Shown: positions 1 to 6,451, counted from the first letter of the stretch. The stretch: DNA of 9,973 bases from UBA2137 sp050251555 (GCA_050251555.1 JBFWMN010000063.1:1-9973), one strand, 5' to 3'. Notes: generated by a model not told the origin, from the letters alone. Translations and numbers: made by a program.

Positions 1-125
1 CCAAACAGGATCGTCATAAGCGAAGGGATGGGGAGGGCGGCTTCAGCTGCGGCAGTGGCCTCTGTCGACAGCAAATACCGACGCATCAAAAGGAACGGGG
101 CGATAAGGGCACGTGTCACGATCAT
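1..125 (-). CDS. TadE-like minor pseudopilin, partial (C-terminus outside window)
   Basis: Only the first 41 codons and part of the next are present; the gene continues past the left edge. The ATG lies in an ATGA overlap with the stop codon of the upstream TadE-like gene, and a GGAGG Shine-Dalgarno sequence ends 4 nt before it, which favours this start over the in-frame ATG at residue 14. The N-terminus reads as a short basic leader (M-R-R-Y at 14-17), then T-E-A-T-A-A-A-E (21-28), then a hydrophobic stretch. This matches the TadE/TadF leader, in which prepilin peptidase cuts before a mature N-terminus carrying Glu at +5. Here Glu28 is at +5 if cleavage follows Ala23, so the usual Gly at -1 is replaced by Ala. 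The role, known from the family, is as a minor pilin-like component of the Tad (Flp) pilus machine in the inner membrane and periplasm. The overlap implies translational coupling with its neighbour. Confidence 0.7.
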   Translation of the reverse strand, partial: MIVTRALIAPFLLMRRYLLSTEATAAAEAALPIPSLMTILF

Positions 126-664
126 GACGCCTCCGACAAGGCATAAGGCTCGGTCTGGAAGATCACCGTCGACATGATGAGGCGTGTCCCGTCGGAACGG
201 TCAGGGTCCTGAAAAATCTGGGCGATAATCGGGATCATCAGCTTGTATCTGTACACGGTGCGCACCATCACAATGTCGTTTGACCCACCTGTCGTAAAGC
301 CGTTGCTCTGGAAAACGCCGTTTTCGTCATAGGTCGGCGGATAGGCGGAAAAATCAGCGTAGCTGTCCATCTGCACCACCTCGTATTTCAGGTTATCGCA
401 TTTGGCAAAGACAGAAGCCGCGTCACACAGTTTTTCGGCAAACATTTCTTCGGGGTCCTGATTTTCGCTGTTTTGCACCTGCCCCGTACGGATCAGGCGG
501 GCGGCATCGGTAGTTGCGCCCTGAATGACGGCGCTTGCCGCAAAGAAGAGGGAAACCTCGATAATTCCCATCAAAAGAAATGTAAACGGGACCGCCACCA
601 GCGCGAATTCAACGGCTGTTGCACCTTCTGTTCTGAAAAAGAAGCGGCGTAGACTTGAGATCAT
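122..664 (-). CDS. TadE/TadG-family minor pseudopilin
   Basis: This is a protein of about 180 aa with the hallmark TadE N-terminus. It has a basic leader (S-L-R-R), then T-E-G-A-T-A-V-E-F, then a hydrophobic helix to about residue 45. Gly14 followed by mature Ala and Glu at +5 fits processing by a TadV-type prepilin peptidase. The remainder is a periplasmic domain of about 135 residues with two cysteines (in KLCDAA and AKCDN) that could form a disulfide. TadE proteins assist assembly of Flp pili used for surface attachment. The start is chosen at ATG 664; an in-frame TTG at 673 would add three residues, and neither has a strong ribosome binding site (GTGGG lies just before the ATG). The stop overlaps the start of the next TadE-like gene, so the two form an operon. 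Membership of the TadE-like family is confident; whether it is TadE, TadF or another member is not decided. Confidence 0.8.
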   Translation of the reverse strand: MISSLRRFFFRTEGATAVEFALVAVPFTFLLMGIIEVSLFFAASAVIQGATTDAARLIRTGQVQNSENQDPEEMFAEKLCDAASVFAKCDNLKYEVVQMDSYADFSAYPPTYDENGVFQSNGFTTGGSNDIVMVRTVYRYKLMIPIIAQIFQDPDRSDGTRLIMSTVIFQTEPYALSEAS

Positions 665-753
665 AACCCACAAAGCATTGTTTTTATTTATTTTTTGGTT
701 TTTAGTGTCGTGCGTTTTTGACGCAGCTTGACCCTCTAAGCCTATCTCAAAGA

Positions 754-781
754 ATTAAAGAAGGATTTAAGAAACTGTCAA
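754..781 (-). promoter_or_regulatory. Sigma70-like promoter of the TadE-like operon
   Basis: On the minus strand TTGACA (776-781, full consensus) is followed after 16 nt by TTTAAT (754-759, 5 of 6 consensus). Transcription would start near 747, giving a leader of about 80 nt before the ATG at 664. The -35 box overlaps a 10-bp palindrome (778-787), so regulation by an operator is plausible. The assignment rests on sequence match only. Confidence 0.5.
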
Positions 782-802
782 ATTTGAACAGATCAAATTT
801 GA
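778..802. repeat. Twin 10-bp palindromes (TCAAATTTGA), operator or hairpin
   Basis: TCAAATTTGA occurs at 778-787 and again at 793-802, separated by ACAGA, so the centres are 15 bp apart. Each copy is a perfect palindrome, and the pair can also fold as a 10-bp stem with a 5-nt loop. One copy overlaps the -35 box of the pilin promoter, which suggests a repressor or regulator operator. The site also lies 35 bp after the RTX stop codon. In transcription order it is followed only by a broken T-rich stretch, so it would be a poor intrinsic terminator. Confidence 0.45.
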
Positions 803-837
803 GCTAAACTTATATGACATAAGGGTTTTTAGGGGAC

Positions 838-3800
838 TTAAACGATGAGTGTGCCGTTGGAGAGTAAGGCTGCTTCATCGGTCAGACCCGTTACGCCGTG
901 AATCGTTGCGACCATCACGTCGCCGCCGAACGAACCCGAACCTGTTGTGTCGACGCGAATATCGGAATTGGCACCATTGGTTGTGATTTGCACGAAACTC
1001 GTAATCGCATCACTCATCGGGTCATACCCACTCAATAGATCGCGCAGGTCAATCTGATCCGTGCCATTTGTGAAATTATAAATCTGGTCAGTATTTGCCG
1101 CGCCACGGTGACTGAATTCAAAAACATCAAGGCCGGAACTGCCGTAAAGATCATCATTGCCGGAACCTCCGGCGAGTATTGAAAAATGCTCAACTGAGAG
1201 TTGGTAGCGGATAATGACCGTTCCCGATCCGCCGTCGCCACCTGTGGCTGAAGTGTTTTCACTTCGCGCGCCGCCGCCGCCGCCGCCCAGACCGTCTATG
1301 CCATCGGCGGGTGCGTTGTTGCTTCCGCTTCCGCCGCCGCCGAGGCCACCGGAGCCGCCACTATTCAGACCGCCGCCGCCGCCGCCGCCTGCATAGTAAA
1401 TATCATGTCCTGTAATGTCAGATGCCAGTCCATTGCCGCCATTACCACCATTACCGCCTGACCCGTTGGATCCTGCTGAACCCGCACCGCCGCCGCCGCC
1501 GCCGCCGGTATTCGACGCGGTATCACCGGGACCTGCACCAATTCCACCATTATGTCCATAACCCGTTCCGCCGCCGCTGTCGTTCTGGGCTTCAAGTCCG
1601 CCCAACCTGTTTTCAGCGCGACCATCGCCGCTTCCTGTCGTTGTCGGGCCGACACCGCCACCGCCACCACCTGAACCGCCTGTATTGACGTTATTGGCCG
1701 TATAAGAACCGCCACCACCGCCACCCAGAGCGGTTACTGTTGCAAAGACTGAATTATCGCCGTTTTCACCGATGGATTGGTTCGTTGGACTGGTTTGCGT
1801 ATAGCTTCCCCCGTCACCGACAGTGATTGTGTAAGCGGTCGTTGTGACAGCATAAGCTGCGCCGCCCCAGTTAGTGACCAGACCGCCACCACCGCCACCG
1901 CCGCCATGGCGACCACCGCCACCACCACCGCCGCCAACCACTAAAAAGTAAACGTCTGTCACTTCAGCAGACGGGGTCCAAGTTGTTGTTCCGACACTGG
2001 TATAGGTTTGCACAATCCAGCCATCGCCAATATGGCGTGCCTGAGAAACAGAGCTCAGAATAGATGTCATCGTGCTCGCTGAAGAGGTGCTGACGAGAGT
2101 ATCGCTGCCTCCGCCACCGTAAAGAGCGTCGTTGTTACCGCCGCCGCGCAACGTGTCGTTACCGGCACCGCCGTCAAGTGTGTCATATCCTGCTCCGCCA
2201 TCCAGCGTGTCAATGCCATCGCCGCCGATCAGCGTGTCATTTCCCGTACCGCCATAGAGACGGTCATTTCCCGTACCGCCGTCAAGCATGTCGTTACCTG
2301 CGCCACCGACCAGCGTGTCGTGCCCGTCATCACCATATATCTGATCGTTGCCGCCAAGCCCGTAGAGAGCGTCGTTATCCTCATTGCCGTGCATGATATC
2401 ATTGCCGCCGTCGCCATAGATCTGGTCGTTGCCGAGCCCGCCATTGAGTGTATTCACGGATATATCGATCTGGATTTCTTCGGCGTTCCATTCGATGATG
2501 TAGCCGAGATTGACCCCGTCACCCTCATCGTTCCATGTCGAGTTGGTCTGGAGTTCCGCATGGTCTTCACCTGCGCCGTAATTATTGGGTTCGCCTGCGT
2601 TCCAGTTCTGATAGTAACCAGGGATGGAGCTGCCGTTTTCATAGGCGACAGCGCCGCTTTCGGCGCCTGATGTATATTCCCATCTGCCTTCGACAATTTC
2701 GTCGGTAAGACCCATGCGAATGTCGCCTGTGATGAAGCTTTGAATCCAGCTATTTTCAGCCGAAGAGGTTACATTCACAAGGTGACCCGCGACCCCGTTA
2801 AGCATGGCGCCCTGTGCCGCTGCCAAAGCCCCTGCATAGTTGGTTCCGGCTGTAACATAGCGATAAAAGCTCTGGGTTTGCTCATTAAACCACAGCCCCG
2901 AAGCGCCCCAAGAGGAGTTGACGCGGATATTGTACTGATCCCAAGAGGCGATGCCGCCGCCATGGATGATATCGTCGCCCGTGCCGCCATTGATGACGTC
3001 CGCACCTAACCCGCCGATCAGGAAGTCGTTGCCGTCACCACCATCAATGGTATCATCTCCTTGCTCGCCATCGACCGTATCAATGCCCGCACCGCCATAC
3101 ATGATGTCGTTGCCGTACTGACCGTCCATATTGTCGTTGCCGTCATCGCCATACATCGTGTCGTTGCCGTCATTGCCGATCATGCGGTCGTCACCGGCCT
3201 CGCCGTGCAGCTCATCGTCGCCTTCGTCACCGAACAATTCGTCATTGCCGTCACCGCCATAGATGATGTCATTGCCGATATCGCCCGCGATCTTGTCCGC
3301 ACCAAGCCCGCCGTAAAGGTGGTCAGCACCTGACCCGCCATGGATGTAATCATTGCCGTCATCGCCATAGACGTAATCATCACCGTCTTGCCCGAACAAA
3401 CGGTCATCGTTTGCGCCGCCATGGACGGTATCATTGCCAAGACCCGCATAGATCACATCATTGCCCGCATCGCCGTTGAGGGTGTCACTACCCGCACCGC
3501 CATCGATATAGTCGGCACCATTGCCGCCATTGACGATATCGTTGCCGTCTTTAGCCAGGATCTTGTCATTACCGTCCAGCCCGTTAATCGTATCGGCAAG
3601 ATCGGTGCCATAGAGCTTGTTATTACCCGCATCCCCCGTAATGGTTGCCATAGGGGAGGCAGAGGGCACCCCGCCATCATCGGCAGGGGGTGTATAGGTC
3701 GCAGGGGTCTCAGGGATATGTCCGTGGACGTTGGAGGTGGCTGTATCACCTGCCGACAGGGCCAGATGATCCGTTGTAATGGTCGGGTGACCGTATTGCG

Positions 3801-4077
3801 CGCTAAAGCCCGACGTGTTGACGGCCTCATTATCAATGCGGATGTTGGATACGAGAATTTGACGGGAGGGATCAGTCACACCGTCTTTGACGAAACCGAA
3901 AATGAGATCGGACGAATTAAAGGCCTTGTCGCCTGTATCAATTACCAGAGAAAAAGACGAACTGCCGTCCGGCGCATAGACCATACCCACCTTCAACCCG
4001 CCATACTTGATGACGAGCTTGGGTGCGGTTCCCGAGAAAAGTCCCGCTAAATCAAAGGTAAGGCTATGAAGTGCCAT
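838..4077 (-). CDS. Mosaic RTX protein with C-type lectin and glycine-rich domains, type I secreted
   Basis: This is a predicted secreted calcium-binding adhesin-like protein of 1079 aa. In order it contains: a beta-rich N-terminal region without a signal peptide (1-125), a Pro/Thr linker (121-145), and RTX nonapeptides of the GGxGxDxxx type (about 148-375). Next comes a C-type lectin-like domain (about 380-537) with the calcium and sugar-binding motifs E-P-N (496-498) and W-N-D (515-517). A second RTX block (about 542-662) and a glycine-rich domain (about 685-959, with G runs of 6-8, ending S-G-T-V-I-I-R-Y) follow. The C-terminus (965-1079) resembles the VCA0849-type type I secretion target domain (I-D-L-R-D-L-L-S-G-Y; N-G-T-L-I-V at the end). 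I see no cysteine in the protein, which fits secretion unfolded through a TolC-type channel, with calcium-driven folding outside. No ABC transporter or membrane fusion gene lies in the window. The start is ATG 4077, with a modest AGGGA 12 nt upstream. Exact ligand unknown; EPN suggests mannose-type sugars by analogy with animal lectins. Confidence 0.88.
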   Translation of the reverse strand: MALHSLTFDLAGLFSGTAPKLVIKYGGLKVGMVYAPDGSSSFSLVIDTGDKAFNSSDLIFGFVKDGVTDPSRQILVSNIRIDNEAVNTSGFSAQYGHPTITTDHLALSAGDTATSNVHGHIPETPATYTPPADDGGVPSASPMATITGDAGNNKLYGTDLADTINGLDGNDKILAKDGNDIVNGGNGADYIDGGAGSDTLNGDAGNDVIYAGLGNDTVHGGANDDRLFGQDGDDYVYGDDGNDYIHGGSGADHLYGGLGADKIAGDIGNDIIYGGDGNDELFGDEGDDELHGEAGDDRMIGNDGNDTMYGDDGNDNMDGQYGNDIMYGGAGIDTVDGEQGDDTIDGGDGNDFLIGGLGADVINGGTGDDIIHGGGIASWDQYNIRVNSSWGASGLWFNEQTQSFYRYVTAGTNYAGALAAAQGAMLNGVAGHLVNVTSSAENSWIQSFITGDIRMGLTDEIVEGRWEYTSGAESGAVAYENGSSIPGYYQNWNAGEPNNYGAGEDHAELQTNSTWNDEGDGVNLGYIIEWNAEEIQIDISVNTLNGGLGNDQIYGDGGNDIMHGNEDNDALYGLGGNDQIYGDDGHDTLVGGAGNDMLDGGTGNDRLYGGTGNDTLIGGDGIDTLDGGAGYDTLDGGAGNDTLRGGGNNDALYGGGGSDTLVSTSSASTMTSILSSVSQARHIGDGWIVQTYTSVGTTTWTPSAEVTDVYFLVVGGGGGGGGRHGGGGGGGGLVTNWGGAAYAVTTTAYTITVGDGGSYTQTSPTNQSIGENGDNSVFATVTALGGGGGGSYTANNVNTGGSGGGGGGVGPTTTGSGDGRAENRLGGLEAQNDSGGGTGYGHNGGIGAGPGDTASNTGGGGGGGAGSAGSNGSGGNGGNGGNGLASDITGHDIYYAGGGGGGGLNSGGSGGLGGGGSGSNNAPADGIDGLGGGGGGARSENTSATGGDGGSGTVIIRYQLSVEHFSILAGGSGNDDLYGSSGLDVFEFSHRGAANTDQIYNFTNGTDQIDLRDLLSGYDPMSDAITSFVQITTNGANSDIRVDTTGSGSFGGDVMVATIHGVTGLTDEAALLSNGTLIV
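1201..2025 (-). other. Glycine-rich domain of the RTX protein
   Basis: Residues about 685-959 begin V-Q-T-Y-T-S-V-G-T-T-T-W-T-P and continue into V-Y-F-L-V-V followed by eight glycines. Several further G runs follow, and the domain closes with G-S-G-T-V-I-I-R-Y. This pattern matches the glycine-rich domain seen in phage and bacterial surface proteins, and it resembles the glycine-rich region of ALK/LTK receptors, where glycines pack as polyglycine II helices. The match is made by eye. It is a folded binding or spacer module rather than a signal. Confidence 0.65.
1270..1506 (-). repeat. Three (GGC)6 trinucleotide tracts in the glycine-rich coding region
   Basis: On the plus strand GCC is repeated exactly six times at 1270-1287, at 1372-1389 and at 1489-1506. 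Each encodes a polyglycine run on the minus strand. Slippage in units of three would change the length of the glycine run without shifting the frame. Confidence 0.7.
2092..2454 (-). repeat. RTX repeat block 2 (coding)
   Basis: About 13 nonapeptides (residues about 542-662), for example G-G-A-G-N-D-M-L-D, form the second calcium-binding beta-roll, between the lectin domain and the glycine-rich domain. Units here are more alike than in block 1: repeated GGTGGxAACGAC-type codon runs are visible on the minus strand. Confidence 0.82.
2953..3636 (-). repeat. RTX repeat block 1 (coding)
   Basis: This stretch encodes about 25 consecutive nonapeptides of the GGxGNDxhx type (residues about 148-375). 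The DNA shows a 27-bp periodicity, with recurrent minus-strand GGCGGCxxxGGCAACGAC-like units that have diverged in sequence. Such repeats wind into parallel beta-rolls that bind calcium between turns. The units are imperfect, so this is protein repeat rather than recent DNA duplication. Confidence 0.85.
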
Positions 4078-4119
4078 ATTTTATACAAATCCCTAATATT
4101 CATTTTAAGGGATCAAGGG

Positions 4120-5010
4120 TTAAGGCTTTTTTAAGAGGAGATGCCCCATTTGCGTCATGTTTTCGGCCTGAGCACCTGAGAGTGTGACAAGCGCAATACT
4201 GCGCTGAGGTGCGGGTATTTTAAAGGGATGGAAGTCGATCCGCATGCGCCCTTCGAAATGCGGCAGAAGCATTTCAGGAACGAGCGAACATCCCAAACCT
4301 TGCTCAACAAGGCTGAGGACCGTTTCCAACGATGATCCTGAAAAATCCGCCTGCACCGAGGCCCGTGCCAGATGACATTCGGAAATGGCTTGATCGCGCA
4401 GGCAGTGCCCGTCCTCCAGCAGCAAAAGTTTTAAATCATCCATATCCGAAAGTGTGATTTTTTGCGGCAATTTGGTTTGTATGGCCTGGGGCGTTGCCAG
4501 ATAAAAGGGATCATTATAAAGCTCAAGCGTTCTGAAGCGTGTTTCCAACGGGTAGGGAAGGGCGATCAAGCCGACATCAATCTCCCGCGCATCCAGCTTT
4601 TCCAGAACATGCTTGGTTAGCGTTTCAGTAATGCTCAAATGAAAGGGCTTGTCCGAAGCGGCATTGCGGGCCAAGAGATCGGGCAGCACGAAGGGTGCAA
4701 TTGTGGGAATAACGCCAAGGCGTAATGACACGCGCCCTGAATGTTTCAGTGTATCGGCACGTTGCAGAAATCTGTCTTGCGCACTTAACAGGGCGCGGCC
4801 CTCTTCATAGAGGCGCTGACCTTCTGCAGTGAGAGAGACATTCCGGCTGTCGCGCTCAAAAAGATTGAGCGCCAGCCCGTATTCCATCTCGCGGATCGCG
4901 TTGCTTAAGGTCGATTGCGTGACATTTAAGCTCTCGGCTGTCCGAGAGAAGGACAGCTTGTCGGCAAGCGTCACGAAATATTCAATCTGGCGTAAAGTGG
5001 GCTTGTACAT
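4120..5010 (-). CDS. oxyR: OxyR, LysR-family hydrogen peroxide sensor and regulator
   Basis: This 296-aa LysR-type regulator has an N-terminal winged helix-turn-helix (residues about 5-63, with S-R-T-A-E-S-L-N-V-T-Q-S-T-L-S) and a C-terminal sensing domain. The OxyR signature is clear: L-L-E-D-G-H-C-L-R-D-Q-A with Cys203, and Cys212 nine residues later. This spacing equals that of the redox pair Cys199/Cys208 of E. coli OxyR. S-L-E-T-V and the hydrophobic G-L-G-C-S-L-V-P segment also fit the family. Peroxide oxidises the first cysteine, a disulfide forms, and the tetramer activates antioxidant genes. The gene is divergent from ahpC, the classical arrangement for OxyR control of its target. 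No Shine-Dalgarno sequence is visible before ATG 5010, so translation may be weak or nearly leaderless. The stop at 4120 is 42 bp before the RTX gene on the same strand. Confidence 0.93.
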   Translation of the reverse strand: MYKPTLRQIEYFVTLADKLSFSRTAESLNVTQSTLSNAIREMEYGLALNLFERDSRNVSLTAEGQRLYEEGRALLSAQDRFLQRADTLKHSGRVSLRLGVIPTIAPFVLPDLLARNAASDKPFHLSITETLTKHVLEKLDAREIDVGLIALPYPLETRFRTLELYNDPFYLATPQAIQTKLPQKITLSDMDDLKLLLLEDGHCLRDQAISECHLARASVQADFSGSSLETVLSLVEQGLGCSLVPEMLLPHFEGRMRIDFHPFKIPAPQRSIALVTLSGAQAENMTQMGHLLLKKP

Positions 5011-5019
5011 CTATTTGCA

Positions 5020-5047
5020 AAAATAAAATGATCTTTGGTTAAATCAA
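5020..5047 (-). promoter_or_regulatory. Possible oxyR promoter
   Basis: On the minus strand TTGATT (5042-5047) is followed after 16 nt by TATTTT (5020-5025), each 4 of 6 to consensus. The start point would fall only a few bases before ATG 5010, which would fit the absence of a ribosome binding site. This is a weak match in AT-rich DNA, where chance hits are common. Confidence 0.25.
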
Positions 5048-5088
5048 TCGATTTTATAAATATATCATATTGCGATTATCCATTGGAT
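5046..5088. promoter_or_regulatory. Candidate OxyR-binding region between oxyR and ahpC
   Basis: This AT-rich stretch holds several dyads: the palindrome AATCGATT (5046-5053), the pair AATCG (5046-5050) and CGATT (5073-5077) in inverted orientation, and ATCCATTGGAT (5078-5088). It ends over the proposed ahpC -35 box, where OxyR-type activators bind. OxyR sites are degenerate, and I do not see a clean four-part ATAG/CTAT motif, so the exact site is inferred from position. Confidence 0.35.
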
Positions 5089-5099
5089 TTTTTTATGAT
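5070..5099 (+). promoter_or_regulatory. Possible ahpC promoter
   Basis: TTGCGA (5070-5075, 4 of 6) and TATGAT (5094-5099, 5 of 6) are 18 nt apart. Transcription would begin near 5106, leaving a leader of about 60 nt before ahpC. The weak -35 box is typical of activator-dependent promoters, in line with OxyR control. Confidence 0.4.
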
Positions 5100-5167
5100 G
5101 ATGGTCCAAGTTGGTGACAGTTAATAATTACTGCAACGCAATAAACCTCACATAAGGAGAGACATCC

Positions 5168-5734
5168 ATGCTCGGTATTGGTGATACACTTCCCGAATTT
5201 GAAGTGACAGGTGTGAAACCCGGCTTCATGAAACACGAAGAAAACGGCGAAAGCGCGTTTGAAACACTTACAGATGAAAGCTTTGCCGGTAAGTGGAAAG
5301 TCATTTTCTTCTACCCGAAAGACTTCACATTCATCTGTCCGACAGAAATCGTCGAATTTGCCAAACTGAATACAGAATTTGCTGATCGTGATTGCATCGT
5401 TCTGGGCGGCAGCACGGATAACGAATTCTGCAAACTGGCATGGCGCCGCGAACATCCTGATCTGGCGAAACTGGATCAGTGGAGCTTTGCTGATACAAAC
5501 GGTTCTCTGGTTGATGGTCTTGGCATCCGCGAAGATTCAGGCGTTGCCTACCGTGCAACATTCATCGTTGACCCGCACAATGTGATCCAGCATGTGACGG
5601 TGAACGGTCTCAATGTCGGTCGTAACCCGAAAGAAACATTGCGCATCCTGGATGCCCTGCAGTCAGACGAGCTGTGCCCTTGCAACCGTCAAATCGGTGG
5701 TGAGACAATTGATCCGTCGAAACTGGCAGCATAA
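5168..5734 (+). CDS. ahpC: Alkyl hydroperoxide reductase AhpC (2-Cys peroxiredoxin)
   Basis: This complete 188-aa peroxiredoxin reduces hydrogen peroxide, organic peroxides and peroxynitrite in the cytoplasm. The peroxidatic Cys57 lies in F-Y-P-K-D-F-T-F-I-C-P-T-E. The C-terminus carries D-E-L-C-P-C-N (Cys170 and Cys172), the paired arrangement of AhpC proteins such as that of Mycobacterium, which accept electrons from AhpD rather than from the flavoprotein AhpF. Cys76 and Cys88 are also present. The ahpD gene lying next in the same direction supports that electron route. Translation starts at ATG 5168 behind a strong AAGGAGA, spaced 7 nt. Expression is probably switched on by the divergent oxyR product. 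The family and function assignment is very secure. Confidence 0.97.
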   Translation: MLGIGDTLPEFEVTGVKPGFMKHEENGESAFETLTDESFAGKWKVIFFYPKDFTFICPTEIVEFAKLNTEFADRDCIVLGGSTDNEFCKLAWRREHPDLAKLDQWSFADTNGSLVDGLGIREDSGVAYRATFIVDPHNVIQHVTVNGLNVGRNPKETLRILDALQSDELCPCNRQIGGETIDPSKLAA

Positions 5735-5760
5735 TTAACAGGCTTTTTTTAAGCATAAAG

Positions 5761-5809
5761 AAGGCGCTGTGTCGTTGGGTTGCCTACTCTGACGATCAGC
5801 GCCTTTTTT
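5761..5809 (+). terminator. Intrinsic terminator between ahpC and ahpD
   Basis: GGCGCTG (5763-5769) pairs with CAGCGCC (5797-5803). Inner TCGT (5772-5775) pairs with ACGA (5792-5795), and TTTTTT follows at 5804-5809. The element lies 27 bp after the ahpC stop and 38 bp before the ahpD start. It would end most ahpC transcripts and let only read-through reach ahpD. Confidence 0.85.
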
Positions 5810-5846
5810 GTATCCGTATTCTCACAATTTTGAAGGAGTAAATATC

Positions 5847-6398
5847 ATGAGCATTGACGCAATTAAAAACCAGATCCCCGATTACGCCAAAGACATCAAA
5901 TTGAACCTGTCGTCCTTGGCAACCGAAGAGATTCTGACAGACCAGCAAAAATGGGGCTGCTTTCTGGCATGTGCCGCCAATACGGGTAATAGCGAATTGA
6001 TCCGCGGCGTGAGTGCCGAGGCCCTCGATAACCTCTCCGAAGCGGCCTACAATGCAGCCCTTTCCGCAGCTTCAATCATGGCGATGAACAATGTCTATTA
6101 CCGTTTCACGCACTTGGCAGGAAACGAAACCTATCAGACCATGCCTGCCAAGCTGCGCATGAATGTGATCGGCAATCCGGGTGTCGACAAGGTTGATTTC
6201 GAGCTGTGGTCATTGGCTGTTTCGGCACAAAACGGATGCGGCATGTGCATTGACGCACACGAAGCCGTTTTGGCAAAAGCAGGCATGAGCACAGAGCAAA
6301 TCCAAGCCGCAGTGCGCATCGGTGCGACACTGAATGCGGTGGCAGCTACACTTTCAGCTCAAGATGCCTTGCAAGGCACGTTAGCGCGCGCCGCCTAA
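5847..6398 (+). CDS. ahpD: AhpD, alkylhydroperoxidase-like disulfide reductase partner of AhpC
   Basis: This is a 183-aa member of the AhpD/carboxymuconolactone decarboxylase fold. The active site reads N-G-C-G-M-C-I-D-A-H, with Cys131, Cys134 and His138, plus Glu119 upstream. These correspond to Glu118, Cys130, Cys133 and His137 of Mycobacterium tuberculosis AhpD. The protein relays electrons from lipoylated dehydrogenase components to AhpC and has weak peroxidase activity itself. The start is ATG 5847, with AAGGAG at 5833-5838 and 8-nt spacing; upstream in-frame codons run into the terminator T-tract and are unlikely to be translated. The gene lies downstream of ahpC in the same direction but behind a strong terminator, and I see no convincing promoter of its own in the gap, so it probably depends on read-through. 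Confidence 0.95.
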   Translation: MSIDAIKNQIPDYAKDIKLNLSSLATEEILTDQQKWGCFLACAANTGNSELIRGVSAEALDNLSEAAYNAALSAASIMAMNNVYYRFTHLAGNETYQTMPAKLRMNVIGNPGVDKVDFELWSLAVSAQNGCGMCIDAHEAVLAKAGMSTEQIQAAVRIGATLNAVAATLSAQDALQGTLARAA

Positions 6399-6420
6399 GA
6401 TCAGGCGCTATAAGCGAAAA

Positions 6421-6451
6421 AAGAAAAGGCTGCGTGATGCAGCCTTTTCTT
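6421..6451. terminator. Bidirectional terminator between ahpD and the convergent gene
   Basis: A perfect 13-bp inverted repeat (6421-6433 and 6439-6451) surrounds a 5-nt GTGAT loop. The core is GGCTGC/GCAGCC, flanked by A-rich and T-rich arms on the two sides. T-rich tails are thus available for transcripts in both directions. It sits between two converging genes and should terminate both. Confidence 0.85.

Noticed and set aside
711..725. Short hairpin TGCGT-TTTTG-ACGCA as a terminator
   Set aside because: The stem is only 5 bp with no T-run after it in either direction, and it lies inside the proposed pilin leader.
1214..1396. Plus-strand proline-rich open frame
   Set aside because: Its proline runs are the reverse complement of the polyglycine codons of the RTX protein; no ribosome binding site or family match.
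2092..3636. 27-bp periodic DNA resembling a CRISPR or satellite array
   Set aside because: The period is the nonapeptide repeat of RTX blocks in a continuous reading frame; units diverge and there are no unique spacers.
3340..4050. Plus-strand 236-codon open frame opposite the RTX gene
   Set aside because: It is the mirror of the repeat-rich coding strand: the D-I-V-I-T-V-like pattern is the complement of RTX codons. The minus strand shows coherent domains.
5093..5455. Minus-strand 120-codon frame opposite ahpC
   Set aside because: It is cysteine and phenylalanine rich antisense of a highly conserved peroxiredoxin and has no independent support.
5808..5846. Upstream TTG extension of ahpD
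   Set aside because: It begins inside the terminator T-tract and lacks a ribosome binding site, whereas ATG 5847 has AAGGAG at good spacing and matches AhpD length.
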